Part shown: positions 1-15,000 of the stretch, piece after piece | Layout of the letters: every line of letters starts with the position of its first letter | Position numbering within the stretch: the first letter of the stretch is position 1 | Source: Melioribacteraceae bacterium | Lineage (GTDB): Bacteria > Bacteroidota > Ignavibacteria > Ignavibacteriales > Melioribacteraceae | NCBI GenBank assembly: GCA_021739765.1 | Contig: JAIPBD010000004.1 | Span: 124,001-188,000 of the forward strand | Direction of reading: 5' to 3' | Length of the DNA stretch: 64,000 nucleotides | Position numbers and translations under genes: made by a program | The notes under the pieces: model-generated | The model's database searches: none | Told to the model about the DNA's origin: nothing | Seen by the model: only the letters and a program-made list of their open reading frames with translations

Positions 1-3000
1 ATCTCAAGTATTAATGCTTCAACCGGAAGTTATGATTACACTGTTCCTAATTTACCTTCAAATCAAGGAATAATAAAAATCTCCAATTTGGCTGATCCAA
101 ATGAGTTTGACATTTCTGATGATAATTTTACGATAGGTGCACTGACATTGACGGCACCGGTTGGCGGTGAAACTTGGCAAAACAATAATCAATACACTGT
201 TTCATGGACAAATACTTCCGGTATTGATTTTATCAATATAGAATATTCCCTCGATGGCACTAATTATACAACTTTCGCAACGAATATCGCGTCAAGTGAT
301 GGAAGTTCGGTATTTACTATTCCGGGGAACGCATCATCAGCCAACGCGAAAATTAGGATAAGCGATGCTGAGACCGGAACCGGCATTAGTGATGTTAGTA
401 ACGTATTTACAATCAGCCGATTTTTATTTATTTCACCAGTCTCATCCACTGCATGGGAGAATGGTTCGACGCAGACTATTCAGTGGACTGCATCAAATCT
501 TAATAATATTGATTTAGCTTATACCACAAACAGCGGAACGTCCTGGGTAGATATTACATCTTCCTATGATGCCTCACTTGGATCATTTAACTGGACAATT
601 CCTTCAGGAATTTCTACGACAGAATTGTTTTTGCGCCAGAGAGATTCAAATCGTCCGACTACAAATGTCGCCTATTCTAATCAGTTTAAGGCCGGAAGAG
701 TGACGGTTGATACTCCGGGTGGAGGCGATAAAATTCTCGGCGGAAGTTCGTATGATATTTCATGGACGAGCAGTTCGAGTATTTCAAATCTGCAAATTCA
801 ATACTCTTCGAACGGAGGAACAAGTTTTTCTACTGTTTCGGGTGGAGGATCTGTTGATGCGACTACGCCGCCATTTTCATGGACGGTGCCAAATGTTTCG
901 TCCACAAATTCAAGAATAAAGATTGCGGACGCAGATGGATTAACAATAAACGATACGTCTGCTGTTTTTTCTATTGCGACACTTCAAGTAACAGCTCCGA
1001 TTAGCGGAGGTCTGCCGGCTGGCGGTTCGACGGCGATAACCTGGACTAATAGTTCGAACATCGCAAATGTCAATATTGAATTTACGCTTGATGGTACAAA
1101 TTGGACTTCGATTGCAAATAATGTTTCAGCCGCACTTGGTACGTTCAATTGGGATATTCCCAGTGGTATATCATCGTCTAACGCTCAAGTAAGAATTTCT
1201 GATGTTACTGATACCGAAATTGCCGCAACCGGTGCAGCATTTAGAATTGGAACTGTTGTTTTGGATAAACCCGAAGGAACAGATATTCTAACGGCAAACA
1301 GTACTTATAATATTGAGTGGACGGCGACTTCGAGTGTTTCAGATGTAAAATTAGAATACTCGACAAATGACGGGGTAAGCTATACAACTATTTCAGGTGG
1401 TTCTTTAGTTGAGGCTTCACTCGGATCATTTAACTGGACAATTCCTAACCTATTTACTACAACTGCTAAAATTAGAATCAGCGATGCAAACGCTTCGACA
1501 ATTTCGGATGAAAGCGAAACATTCACTATTTCCACTCTCAGAATTAGTTTTCCGAGTGGTGGTGAAGCAATATCGACCGGTGAGAATATAGATATCACTT
1601 GGACGCAAAGTGCGAATGTTTCAAGAATAAATCTTGAATACTCCTTGGATAGTACGAATTATGTTTCAATTGCATCTAACATTGATGCGACTTTGGGGAC
1701 TTTTAATTGGACAATTCCCGGCGGTCTATCGTCATCAGGTGCTGTAATTCGAATTTCAGATTTTGACAATCCGGCGGTTAGGCAGCTGAGTAATTCTTTC
1801 AAATTTGGAACTGTTTCGGTAAGTATTCCTGATGGCACGGAAAAAGTGTTTGGCGGAGGAATTTTTAGAATCGAATGGTTTTCAAGTTCCAGTATTTCTA
1901 ATGTTCGTCTTGAATACTCAACAGATGACGGAGCAAATTTTAATAATATTACGGGTGGAACTTCTGTTCCCGCTTCACAAGGATTTTTTGATTGGACGGT
2001 GCCCTCTGTTTCAACCAATAACGCAAGAATTCGGATTTCGGATGCTGCCGGTGATCAGATTAATGATACAAGCGCGGCATTTTCAATATACACTTTGGAG
2101 GTCACTTCGCCGAATGGAGGAGAAGGGCTTCGAACTGATATTGGAACAAATATTACTTGGAACAGCCAGAATATTTCTGACATCAAGATTGAATATTCAA
2201 CTAATAACGGCTCGAATTGGAATATAATTAACTCCTCCGTTGATGCTTCGCTGGGAACATTTGCGTGGACCCCGACAATTTCTTCCTCACAATTTTTGAT
2301 AAGATTGAGTGACGCTTCAAACGCAGCTTACTTCGATGTTAGTGATTCGGTCTTTAAAGTCGCGGATATCAAAATAGTTTCGCCCAATGGCGGGGAAACC
2401 TTTCAAGCCAATTCAAATCAAACAATTACTTGGTCTCGCTCTTCAAACATAACTTTAATCAATCTCGATCTTTCGACAGATAACGGCGGATCATGGGTTA
2501 ATATTGTTTCTCAGGCAGATGCTACGCAGGATAGTTATAATTTCACTGTTTCGGATGTTGCAACAAATCAAGCTCTCATTCGAATATCTGATGACGGAAG
2601 TGCAAATATTACTGATAATAGCGATGCGGCATTTACAATCAAAAAATTGAAAGTTGTTTCACCAAATGGCGGATCAACCTATTTGGCAGGTTCAAACACA
2701 AATATCACTTGGAGTAACGCAGGTGTTGATACCGTCCTTATCGAATATACTACCAATTCCGGATTGTCCTGGAATACAATAAGCACGGTTCCGGCAACGC
2801 CATCATCATTCACTTGGAACATTCCCAATGCACCCACTAATGAGCTTTTGGTTCGAGTTTCAGATAATAGTACCGCACCTTCAGAAATTGTAGATATTAG
2901 CGATAATTCGAGTGTTATAAAATCAATTGTAATAACATCTCCAAATGGTGGTGAGAGTTTTGAAGTTAGGACAAATCAAACAATTACTTGGGATTCTCAT

Positions 3001-6000
3001 CCTGATTTAAATACCCTAAGATTGGAATATAGCGTTAACAGCGGTAATTGGCAGCTTATTTCAACCGGAGTATCTGCTGATGCCGGAACATACAATTGGA
3101 CAATTCCTAATGTAATTAGTTCAAATGTACGTGTCAGAGCGATTGATGAGGATAATACAACTGCTATTGATACAACGGACGGAACCTTTTCAGTTGGAAG
3201 TTTAAGTCTTGCGTCTCCTCAAGGGAATGCCAGATTACAAGCAGGGGAATCATTTAATATTGCATGGACTACGATTAGTTCTATTTCTAACGTTAAACTT
3301 GAATACTCAATAGATAACGGAGCAACATACACGGAAATAGTCGCTTCAGTCACAGCTTCGGATGAGTCTTATACCTGGTCGGTTCCGACAACTCCAACTT
3401 CTCAGGGAAAAATTAAGATTAGTGATGTCGACGCTCCTTCAGTATTTTCCGAAACTCAAGTGCCGTTTACTATCGCGCAAATAGCAATTCAATCTCCAAA
3501 TGGCGGCGAAGTAGTTAAAGTTAATGACAGTTATCAAATTGGTTGGTCTGTTGCCAATATTTCTAATATTGAAATTGACTATTCGTTAAATAACGGAACA
3601 AGTTGGAATTCAATTGCTGATAACTACGACGCAACTCTCGGTGTAATTGATTGGACAGCCAATTCTACTTCCCAAACTGCGCTGATCAGGATTATGGATT
3701 CTTCTGATAGTACAATAGTTGATCAGAGTGATCTTACATTTAAAATATTACGATTAGACATAACTTCACCAATTGGTGGCGAAGAATGGATGGTTGGAAA
3801 TCAAAATCAAATTACTTGGAATTCCAGCGGAATCTCAAATGTGAAAATCGAATATTCTTCAAATTCCGGAACATCTTGGAACAGTATCATTGCTTCAACG
3901 AATGCGGCGACCGGTGCATATAATTGGACCTTGCCTTCAATTTCCAGTCAAACTGTTTTGGTAAGATTAAGCGATGTAGATAATCCCACGATCCAAGATT
4001 CCTCCGATGCTGAATTTTTAGTTGGTGACATTGATATTACTTCACCTTTAACCGGAGCTTTTCTCCAGTCGGGTTCTTTAACAGATATAGAGTGGACCGC
4101 TTCCTCGAGTATCGGTAATGTGAAAATTGAATATAGAGAGAATGAAACAGCTGCGTGGCAAACAATTGTTTCAAGCTATAATGCGTCATTGGGAACAATT
4201 GAGTGGAGAATCCCTGGGGCATTAAGTACAACCGAGGCGCGAATAAAATTAACACATACCCTAAACGGTTCTGAAATTGCCGACAGTACCGGATTATTTA
4301 CCGTTAATTCGTTGCAGTTATTGTCTCCTAATTCCGGTGAATTTTTACAGGCCGGTACAACAGAATCAATTACTTGGAGCAGTAGTAATGTTGCTAATTT
4401 AAGAATTGAATATGCGACAGACGTTGTAAATCCTTCATGGAACATTATTGTAAACAGTTATCCGGCGGGTGGGGGATCTTATTCTTGGAATGTTCCTTCA
4501 AATCTTTCTGCTGATAGCGCCTTAATTAGAATTACCGATGTCGCAAATACTGATATCCAAGCGCAAAGTGATGGTGCATTTCAGATTGGTTGGATAAAAG
4601 TTAACAGTCCGACCCTGACAGATGTTTGGCAAAGTTCTACGCAAAAAAATATTACATGGAACACCAGTAATAGTGTTCAAAATGTTCGGATTGAATATTC
4701 TTTGGATAACGGGTCAAATTGGAACGTAATCAGTTCATCTGTTTCAGCTGCTTTAGGCAGTTATACTTGGACAATCCCATCATCGCTTTCATCAAGTACC
4801 GGGTTGATAAGAATAAGTGACGCTTCATCAAACTTTGAAATTACTGATAACAGTGACAATTTCTCATTGGTGTTTATAAATTTAACGCAACCAAACGGAA
4901 GTCAAAACTGGCAAGAAGGAAGCACTCATAACATTAATTGGGCAGCCAGTGATTTAGTAACAAATCTTGATATTGACTATTCAACTAATGCCGGTTCAAC
5001 GTGGAATTCAATCGATACTGATGTTCTGGCTAACAGCGGGGTTTATTCATGGACTTTACCGAGTCCTTTAACTAGTACCCAAGCGTTAATTCGTTTAACA
5101 GATTCTGATAATGCTACGGTCAGTGATCAAAGTGATGCAGTCTTTACAATTTCAAGTTTGTCCCTGACTTCTCCTTTGGGTGGTGAAAAATGGAAAGCGG
5201 GAGGTACTGAGTCGATTACATGGAGCAGCTCAAATATTACCAACGTCAAATTAGAGTATTCAGATGATAACGGATTAAGTTGGAACAGTATTGTAAATAG
5301 ATTAAGCGCTTCATTAGGAACTTACGACTGGACAATTCCTTCAATCGCATCAAACCAAACAAAAATTAGGATTACTTCTGCTGCTGACGCTACAATAGCC
5401 GATTCGAGCAATGTCTTTTCAGTTAGCAGTATTGCGATTTTATCCCCAAATGGGGGAGAAGAGTTTCAAGCCGGCGCTCAAACTTCAATTACATGGAGTT
5501 CTTCAATTATTAGCACTGTAAATTTATTTTACAGCACTGATAATGGTGCTAATTGGAATACAATTGTAAACAATTTCGCAGCCGCCGGTGGATCTTATGA
5601 CTGGATGATACCGTCCGGAATTTCGTCAGCCTCTGCAAAAGTTAAAATCGAGGATACTGCTAATAATAGCGTTACGGATTCAAGTGACGCGGTATTCACG
5701 ATTGGAAATCTGGTTCTAACTTCTCCATCCGGTGGTGATCATCTTCAAGCATCAAAAAGTGCGACAATTACATGGAATAGTGAAAATATATCCAACATAA
5801 AAATTGAATATTCTTTGGATAATGGTACCAGTTGGAATAATATAGCAAGTTCTGTTGCCGCGGCACTCGGTACCTATGAATGGTCGATTGATGCGGTTTC
5901 ATCAAATCAAGCTTTGGTTAGATTGAGTTCAACCACAAATGCAACAATAAGTGACCAAAGTTCAGTATTCAAGATCAGTTTGCTCTCATTAACAAGTCCC

Positions 6001-9000
6001 GCAGGTGCAGAAGTTTGGCAATCGGGCTCAACAAAAAATATAACTTGGACTAGTTCACAAATTTCGAATGTAAAATTAGAATATAGCACGAATAGCGGTT
6101 CAACATGGAATTCAATTATTAACAGTACCGGAGCAGCAAGTGGATCGTATAGCTGGACACTGCCTTCCGCAAGTTCAGTTAATTCTCTGGTGCGTATTTC
6201 TGATGTATCAAATCCATCAATTTTGGATTCAAGCAGTTCAGTATTTACTATTGGTTCAATGAGTATTACTTCACCAAATGGTGGGGAAAAGTGGCAGTCC
6301 GGCTCAGAAAAAACAATTACTTGGTCCAGCGCTAATATTGGTAATATCACATTACAATACTCAAGTGATAATGGCTCAAATTGGAATACCATCTCAACTA
6401 ACGTTTCGTCCTCGCTCGGTTCGTTTAACTGGACAATACCGGATTTTTCATCTAATCAAGTTTCAGTTAGATTATTCTCCGAATCTGATCAGAGTTTGAC
6501 CGATAATTCCGACGCATTATTTACGGTAAGTAAATTGAGTTTAACTTCACCGAATGGCGGTGAAAACTGGCAATCAGGATCTACAAAAGCTATTACTTGG
6601 GAAAGTGGGCAAGTATCCAATGTAAGTCTTTCTTATTCAACTAATAATGGAAGTAGTTGGAATTCTATTGTAAACAACGTAGCGGCAAATACCGGATCAT
6701 ATTCATGGACTTTGCCATCTTTAAGCACTTCAAACGCGAAAATTAGAATTATTGATGTAAGTGATAATTCAATACGCGATTCAAGTTCCGCAGTTTTTGT
6801 GATTGGTTCGTTGAGTCTAACCAGCCCTGCCGGCGGTGAGAAATGGCAATCGGAAAGCTCGAAGTCTATCACTTGGACAAGTAGTAATATCGTAAATGTA
6901 AAAATTGAATATTCGATTGATAACGGATCAAATTGGTCCACCGTAATAAATACCATCGATGCGTCTCTCGGAAAATATGATTGGATTCTGCCGGATGTTT
7001 TTTCTACTCAAGCTAAAGTTAGAATTTCATCTGTGAATGATTCTACTTTAAATGATGAATCCCCGATACTAACAGTAAGTAAATTAGCGTTAAATTCACC
7101 GGTTGGCGGTGAAATATTGCAAGCCGGAAGTGTAAAAGCTATTACTTGGTCAAGTGGCGCAATTTCAAATGTAGCGATAGATTATTCTACTAATCAAGGT
7201 GGAACATGGAATCAAATATCCACTTCTGTATCAGCCGCTTTAGGAACTTTAAACTGGACTGTGCCTTCTTCAGCAACATCAAATGCGCTGGTTCGTATAC
7301 ATGATGTATCTGATGCTTCCATTAAAGATTCTAGTTCAACCACATTTACAATTGCCGCGATTTCATTAACTTCTCCTTCGGGTGGAGAAGTCTACCAATC
7401 TGGAGATACGGAAGTAATTTCCTGGACTTCCTCAAATGTTACCAGTCTTAAAATCGATTTTTCATCCGATAATGGTTCGACCTGGCAGAACATAATATCC
7501 TCCGTTTCCGCTAATTTAGGAAGTTATAGTTGGGAAATTGACGATTTTTCATCCGCAAATACCTTGGTGCGAATAAGTTCAACGGTTGATACTTCGTTTA
7601 ATGATGTTAGTCCGATATTCACCGTTAAAAAATTAGATTTAACCTCTCCAAATGGCGCTGAGCTTTTGCAAACCGGCGCAACTAAATCAATTACTTGGAC
7701 GAGCGGTCAAGTAAACAATATTAATATCTCTTATTCGGTTGATGGTGGTGTAATTTGGAATCAGATAGCCGCGAATTATTTGGCGTCAAATAATTCTTAT
7801 CTGTGGACCGTACCATCAATAAATTCAACAAATGCGCTGATAAAAATTGTTGATGCAACGAATAACGCGATTGCGGATTCGAGCGCCTCGGCATTTACCA
7901 TTGGATCTTTGAGTGTTACTTCTCCTGCGGGTGGGGAAGTTTGGCAATCAGGCAGTACCGAAGATATCACATGGTCGAGCATAAATATGAATTCGGTCAA
8001 GATAGAATATTCTACAAATAATGGAGCAAATTGGAGCGAAATTATCGGATCGGTTTCAGCATCTCTTGGAAAATATAGTTGGACAATACCGGATTTTGCT
8101 TCGAATATCTCAAAAATTAGAATCAGTTCCGTAACTTCTCCGACGGTGAAATCTGAAAGTAATCTGTTTACGGTTGGGAAGTTAAGTTTAACAAGTCCGA
8201 ATGGGGGCGAAAATTGGGAAGCGTTGTCTTCGCACGCAATTACATGGTCTAGCAATGATATCTCTAATATAGATTTAGCTTATAGTTTGGATAATGGCCA
8301 GAACTGGACAACAATTGTTGCAAACTTATCAGCCGCATTGGGCACCTATACTTGGAATATTCCAGATACGGCATCTGCAACTACTTTGGTTAGAATTTCT
8401 GACAGCAATAATTCAACAGTTAGAGATTCCAGCACCGGCACATTTTCGATAAGCCGTATTACATTTACGAACCCAATTTCCGGTAGTAAATTTAGAACTG
8501 GAACCGAAAGAAATATTACATGGAATGCCGAAAATCTATCATCACTTAAATTGGAATACTCTACTAATAATGGTACAAGTTGGAATGTAATTATAAATAG
8601 TGTAACAGCTTCGTCCGGATCTTACACTTGGTCAATTCCTGGGGATGCAGGTTCTACCCAAGCAAGAATAAGAGCCAGCTCGATTAATGATGCTACAATC
8701 TCTGAAACGAGTGATTTATTTACAATTACCGAACTTACTTTAACTTCTCCGGATGGAGCAGAAAAATACCAGTCTGAAAGTACTCAATCAATTACGTGGA
8801 GCAGTACTAATATTACCAATTTGAATCTATTCTACAGTGATGATAACGGTACATCATGGAATCAGATTGCGGTTAATGTTCAGGCTTCAACAGGTTCTTA
8901 CAACTGGGCGATTCCGGCAGGAGTAGGTTCAACTCAAATGCTTGTTAAGTTGGTTGATGCGAATGATAATACTGTTGAAGATGTTAGCAATAATGCATTT

Positions 9001-12000
9001 ACTGTCGCGAATTTAGTTGTTAATTCTCCGCTAAGCGGTACAAAACTTCAGTCGGGAACAGATGCAACTATCACTTGGACAAGTGAGAACACCGGAAATC
9101 TTAAAATCGAGTATTCCCTAGACAATGGAAGTTCTTGGACAACAATTATAAATTCAATTAACGAGACACTTGGCCAATATGTCTGGACATTGCCGGATAG
9201 TATCCCTTCAAACCAATCACAGATTAGAGTTTCTGCCGTATCAGATCCATCATTTTTTGATGTGAGTGATGTATTTACGGTAACTTATTTGGGATTGACG
9301 TCACCAATCGGATCAGAAAGATGGCAAGTTGGCACTCAGCAAAATATTACATGGAACAGTGATTTTATTAATCAAGTTAATCTTTACTATAGTTTAGATG
9401 ATGGTCAGAATTGGAATCAAATCGCTGGCAATGTTACTGCTACTAACTCTACATACGCATGGAATATACCATCAGCATTAGCCGCAACTTCCGATGCGAG
9501 AGTTAAAATTTCTGACGCTTCCCAGACTTCAATTTCAGATTCCAGCGGAGCATCATTCACGATCGGATCATTATTGCTTACTTCACCTATCGGAGGGGAA
9601 AAATTACAGAGCGGTAAAGATTTCGATATTGAGTGGAGTGGAAATAAAACCCTCGACGCTATCAAAATTGAATATTCGCTCAATGGTGGTGGAAGTTGGG
9701 TTTCGGTTCAATCAGGTGTTACAGCGAGCGTTGGTAAATTTACGTGGACACTTCCCGATACTTTCTCGAATACTGCTCGAGTCAGGATAACTGACATTGA
9801 AAAAAATAATCTCGTAAGCTCCAGTGCGGATTTCACAATTGCCAGATTAGCAATTACATCTCCGACCGGTGGCGAATATTGGCAAGGTGGTACTGTTAAA
9901 AACATTACTTGGCAGTCTAATCAAATCAACAACATAAAACTTGAACTATCTGTGGATGATGGAGCGAGTTGGAGTGTTCTTGGTAATCCTTCTCAGAGCG
10001 CGGCGAATAAATCTTATTCTTGGAACATTAATTCGACATTATCGAGCCAAAATTCATTAATCAGGATATCTGATGTAGATCAAATTTCGATTAGTGATAC
10101 AATTAATAATCCGTTTGTCGTGGGCAATATTGTTGTCAGTAATCCAAATGGCGGCGAGATTATTCAGTCAGGATCTACGTATGGAATTAATTGGACTAAT
10201 ACGGCAAGTATTGAAAATGTGAAAATAGAATATTCTACAGACGGCGGCTCATCATTTGGAATCGTCGTAAATTCTACACCGGCTGATAATTCATATGATT
10301 GGAATGTCCCGACAAATATTTCCACAGATCAAGCAATTTTAAGAATAACTGATGCCGCATCTTCGGGTGGTATTGTTGACACTTCGGATAACAGATTTAC
10401 AATTTCATCGCTAATGGTTACATCTCCAATCGGCGGAGAGAGTTTTAAAGTTGGCTCTAATCAAAACATTGAATGGACCGCGAGTACAAATATTACTCAA
10501 ATTAAGTTAGAATATTTTACTTCCAACAATGGCTGGCAATTAATATCTAATAATGTTGCCGCAAACTTAGGAACGTTCAACTGGACGGTTCCGAGTGATC
10601 CATCAGATTCGGTCGAAATTCGTATCAGTAATGTTGCGAATCTGAGTGTTTCTGATCAGACGGATAATAAATTCAGAATTTCTGATGTATCATTAACCGC
10701 GCCCACGGGCGGCGAAAAATGGCAGGTATTAAAACCGCGTGAAATTAGATGGACAAACACTTCGAATGTCGATCAAGTTGATCTTTATTACTCTGTAAAC
10801 GGAGGTTCAACTTGGAATCTTATTGAATCAAATTTGGCAGCAGCAACAGGTAAATATGATTGGAGATTACCTGATCAAACAACTTCAACCGGTTTTATTA
10901 AAATAGCTGATTCTGAATCTTCGGACGAAGTTATTGATACAAATGTAACCGCTTTTGTAATATCCAGGCTATTATTAACATCTCCTGTTGCAGAGGCGAG
11001 TTGGGTTGCCGGTGATACAAAAATAATTAAGTGGAATTCAAGTTCGGATATAAGCGCGGTGGCTCTGGAATATTCTGTAAATAGCGGAGCGACATGGAAT
11101 TCCATCAACGATTCTGTTAATGCGGCTTCGGCTCAATATTCGTGGAATATCCCTAATTCGCTTCCAAATGGTCAAATATTCATTAAAGTTAATGATTTTG
11201 ATAATTCTGAATTGGCAGATACTACGAATGTAATAACAATAATTTCCCCAAGTTTAGCCCTCGTAACTCCAAATGGCGGAGAATTTATAAAGGCTGGAGC
11301 AAATTATAACATCACATGGAACAGCAGCAGCGACATAACCAACCTGAAATTAGAATACACCACAAACTCAGGATCAAATTGGAATGTAATTGAAAATACA
11401 ATCGCCGCGAGTTCAGGAAGTTATTCATGGAATGTTCCTCCGACGTTATCATCAACAAATACAAAATTGAGAATCCGTGACGCGGTGAACACATTTGTAT
11501 TAGATACGAGTTCAACTTCCTTTAAAGTTGGCTGGGTTCAATTGGTAACACCTAACGGCGGTGAGCATTGGCAAGCAAGTTCGAGTCAGGACATTATTTG
11601 GAATCACAGCTCAAGTGTTCAGAATGTAAGAATTGAGTATTCTACGAATAATGGGTCAAGTTGGACTTTACTTGAGACTTCATACCCGGCTGATTCAAAC
11701 AAAATTAATTGGGATATAAGCAATATTTCTACATCAACCGGATTAGTAAGAATTAGTGACGCCAATTCATCTTTAGCGATTGATGATATTAGCGAAGCTA
11801 ATTTTACGGTTAGTTTAATTCAACTTAGCCTTCCTAATGGCGGGGAGGAAATTAAATCCGGAACCGATTATTTAATTAAATGGACTAATAGTCCTGATAT
11901 CACAAATATTGATCTGCTTTATTCCTTGGATGGAGGAACCTCTTATCAAACCTTGGTTTCGAATATTGATGCATCTGTAGGCGAATATAACTGGACTTTG

Positions 12001-15000
12001 CCCACAAACATTAGTTCTGCTCAAGCTTTAATAAGGGTTCGGGATTTTAATTCACCGCTTGTAAGAGATGCAAGTGACGCGATTTTTGATATCAAACGGT
12101 TAAGTATTACAACTCCTATCGGTGGAGAAACTTGGCAGGTATTTACAAATCAAACTATTACTTGGACTGCAGGCAATGTTCAAAAAATAAATATTGAGTA
12201 TTCCACTAATAACGGAAGCAATTGGGTTAAGGTTGCTGATTCAATTACCGCTTCGATTGGTTCATACAATTGGAATGTGCCTAATAGTGTTACCGAAGCG
12301 GCCAGATTACGACTAAGTGATATTAGTAATAGCAATATTGCTGCTGTCAGTGATTCTTTTACAATATTTAATCCTTCAATTTCTATTACATCTCCAACCG
12401 GTGGTGAGCATTGGAAAGCCGGTAGTAATCATAAAATTACATGGACTAGCGCACTCGTAAATAGTGTGAAAATTGAGTTCTCGGCTGATAGCGGATCAAC
12501 CTGGCAGCTGTTAACAAGTTCTTTCCCGGCAGATTCATCTTACAATTGGGCAATTTCCGATAATATCGAAACTGACCAGGCGTTGATAAAAGTTACCGAT
12601 GTTGCTAATGAACATATAGTCGATTCTAGTTCTACAATTTTTGCGATTAGTAAAATAAATCTTACTTCACCAATCGCCGGTGAGTATTGGAATTCGGGTC
12701 GCGTTAAAAAGATTACCTGGCAATCCAGTCCGGCAATTACAGGAGTAAGAATTCAATATTCGACGGATGCCGGTCAAAATTGGCTGACAATAAGTGGTGC
12801 AAACAATGTCAATGGAGCCACCGGTCAATTCAACTGGGATATTCCAGACTTTCTTTCTACTTCCGTAGGTCGAATTAGAGTTATGAGTTCGGCTGATACA
12901 TCCTTGCAGGATGTAATTAACGGAGATTTATTCCTCGGTTGGGTGAAAATGACAGATCCTAACGGCGGGGAAGTTATTCAAGAAGGGAAAAATTATACGC
13001 TTAAATGGACAAATAGCAACATAGTCTCAAGCGTAAGATTTGATTTAATTGATGGTCGGAATAACCAAATTATTGAAACATTCAGCGACACCAGCACACA
13101 AAGCGGTGGAAGCTCTGTTTATCAATTCCCATCAAATCTGCTTACTGATTCAGTTATAATCAGAGTTAGTGATCTTTCCTCAGACTTAAATATTGTCGAT
13201 TCTTCGGATGCCTTCTTTACGGTTGCATCGTTAAATGTTGTCGCTCCAGCTTTAGATGACACATGGGAAGCCGGAAAACAACAAACAATTCAATGGTCTC
13301 ACAGCAGCGAAGTGAACACAATTGATATAGAATTTTCGAGAAACAACGGCTCGACCTGGGAAGTAATTGCAAGCAATGTGAATGCAGATGATGTTACGTT
13401 CAACTGGACGCCATCAATCGATATTTTCTCGGATAATTGTCTTATCAGATTAAAAGATGTTACAAATGCAAACATTACAAATGCTAGTGATAGGTTTAAT
13501 ATTTTCAAACCATTCGTGGATTTATCATATCCTAATGGTGGTGAACGATTATTAGCCGGCACTGTAGATACTTTAAGATGGACTTCAAGTTTTGCATCTG
13601 TTCTTAGATTAGAATTAAGCACTGATGGCGGCAATACATGGGCCGATACTTTAAGCACAACGGTTTCGGCAGCTGATTCCTCCTATATTTGGAGCATTCC
13701 ACCCGGACTGGCTTCAAATACCTTACGATTTAAACTAACTGATATATCTAATGCGAATGTTAGAGACGTAAGTCTTAGTAATTTTGCAGTCGGAAGTCTT
13801 GCTTTAACTTCTCCAAATGGTGGTGAAAATTGGCAAGCCGGCAAATCGAATTCTATTTCATGGACAAATTCCAGCAATGTTGATGTTGTAAATATTTATT
13901 ACACTACCGAACAAAATCCGGTTGATTCAAATTGGATTCTTCTCGGTACAAATGTTACCGCCGATGCACAGATTTATAATTGGAATATTAATGAAAATGT
14001 TAACTCAACAACCGCGAGTGTAAAGATTGTTGAATCTGTGCAAAATTCGAAAATTGAATCGGTCAGTGATAATATTTTCACGATCAGCCGGTTGAATCTT
14101 GTCGCGCCAAACGGTGGTGAATTTTGGGCCGGTGGATCACCTCAGACCATAAAATGGATCTCGTCCGACAATGTTAATTCGGTTCATATTGATTTCTCTA
14201 CCGATAATGGACAGACCTACAGTCGATTGTTCAGTTCTGTTTCTGCTGCGCTTGGCGAAATAAGTTGGAACGTTCCTTCCAGCTTGTTCTCGGATTCTAT
14301 ATTTGTAAAAATTTATGATGCAAACAACGTTAATATTGCTGATGAAAGTGATAATAAATTCTCGATCGGATCGATAAATATCGTAACATTTACCAGCAAT
14401 GAAAAAATTCTTGAAGGCGAATTGAAACGATTGGAATGGGAATACACTACTAATATTAAGAGAGTGGATATTCACTATCGGTTGGCTGATGGGGTTTGGC
14501 GACAGGTAATCCTGAATTATCCTGCGGATTCATCTTACTATAATTGGGTTGTACCATTTACACCTTCGGATTCCAATTATATCAGAATCAGAAACTCGGC
14601 AAACTTTGCTTTTAGTGATACAAGTGACGCTCCATTCACGATTGCAAGACTTAATCTATCAACTCCAAATGGCGGTCAAGTTTGGAAAACTGGCAATATA
14701 AATGATATTCAATGGGAAAGTGAATTTATTTCAAACGTTGAACTCCACTATACAACGGATACTACGCCGGTTCCTTCAAACTGGGTAGCGATTACACGTT
14801 CCGCCTGGCCGGCAGATTCTACAACTTATCATTGGTCTGTAACTGATGAATTATCCAAAGCAAGTCCGAATTATAGAGTGAGGATTCGTGATATAGATTT
14901 CCCATCAATTCAGAAAATAAGTGATAATAATTTCACTATGAGTTATATAAAAGTATTGCAGCCGAACGGAATTAATGGTCAGCAAATTGGTACTGAATAC

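Noticed and set aside
88-90. TTG at 88 as true start of the giant gene
   Set aside because: The frame is open from base 1 and the upstream residues continue the repeat (SYDYTVP...IKISN), with no ribosome site before 88.
5907-6392. Long antisense open frames across the giant gene (also 1659-2018, 6633-6956, 7797-8255)
   Set aside because: They recur at the same phase relative to the repeats and are produced by the repeated codon pattern on the other strand. They lack starts with ribosome sites and have no family motifs.
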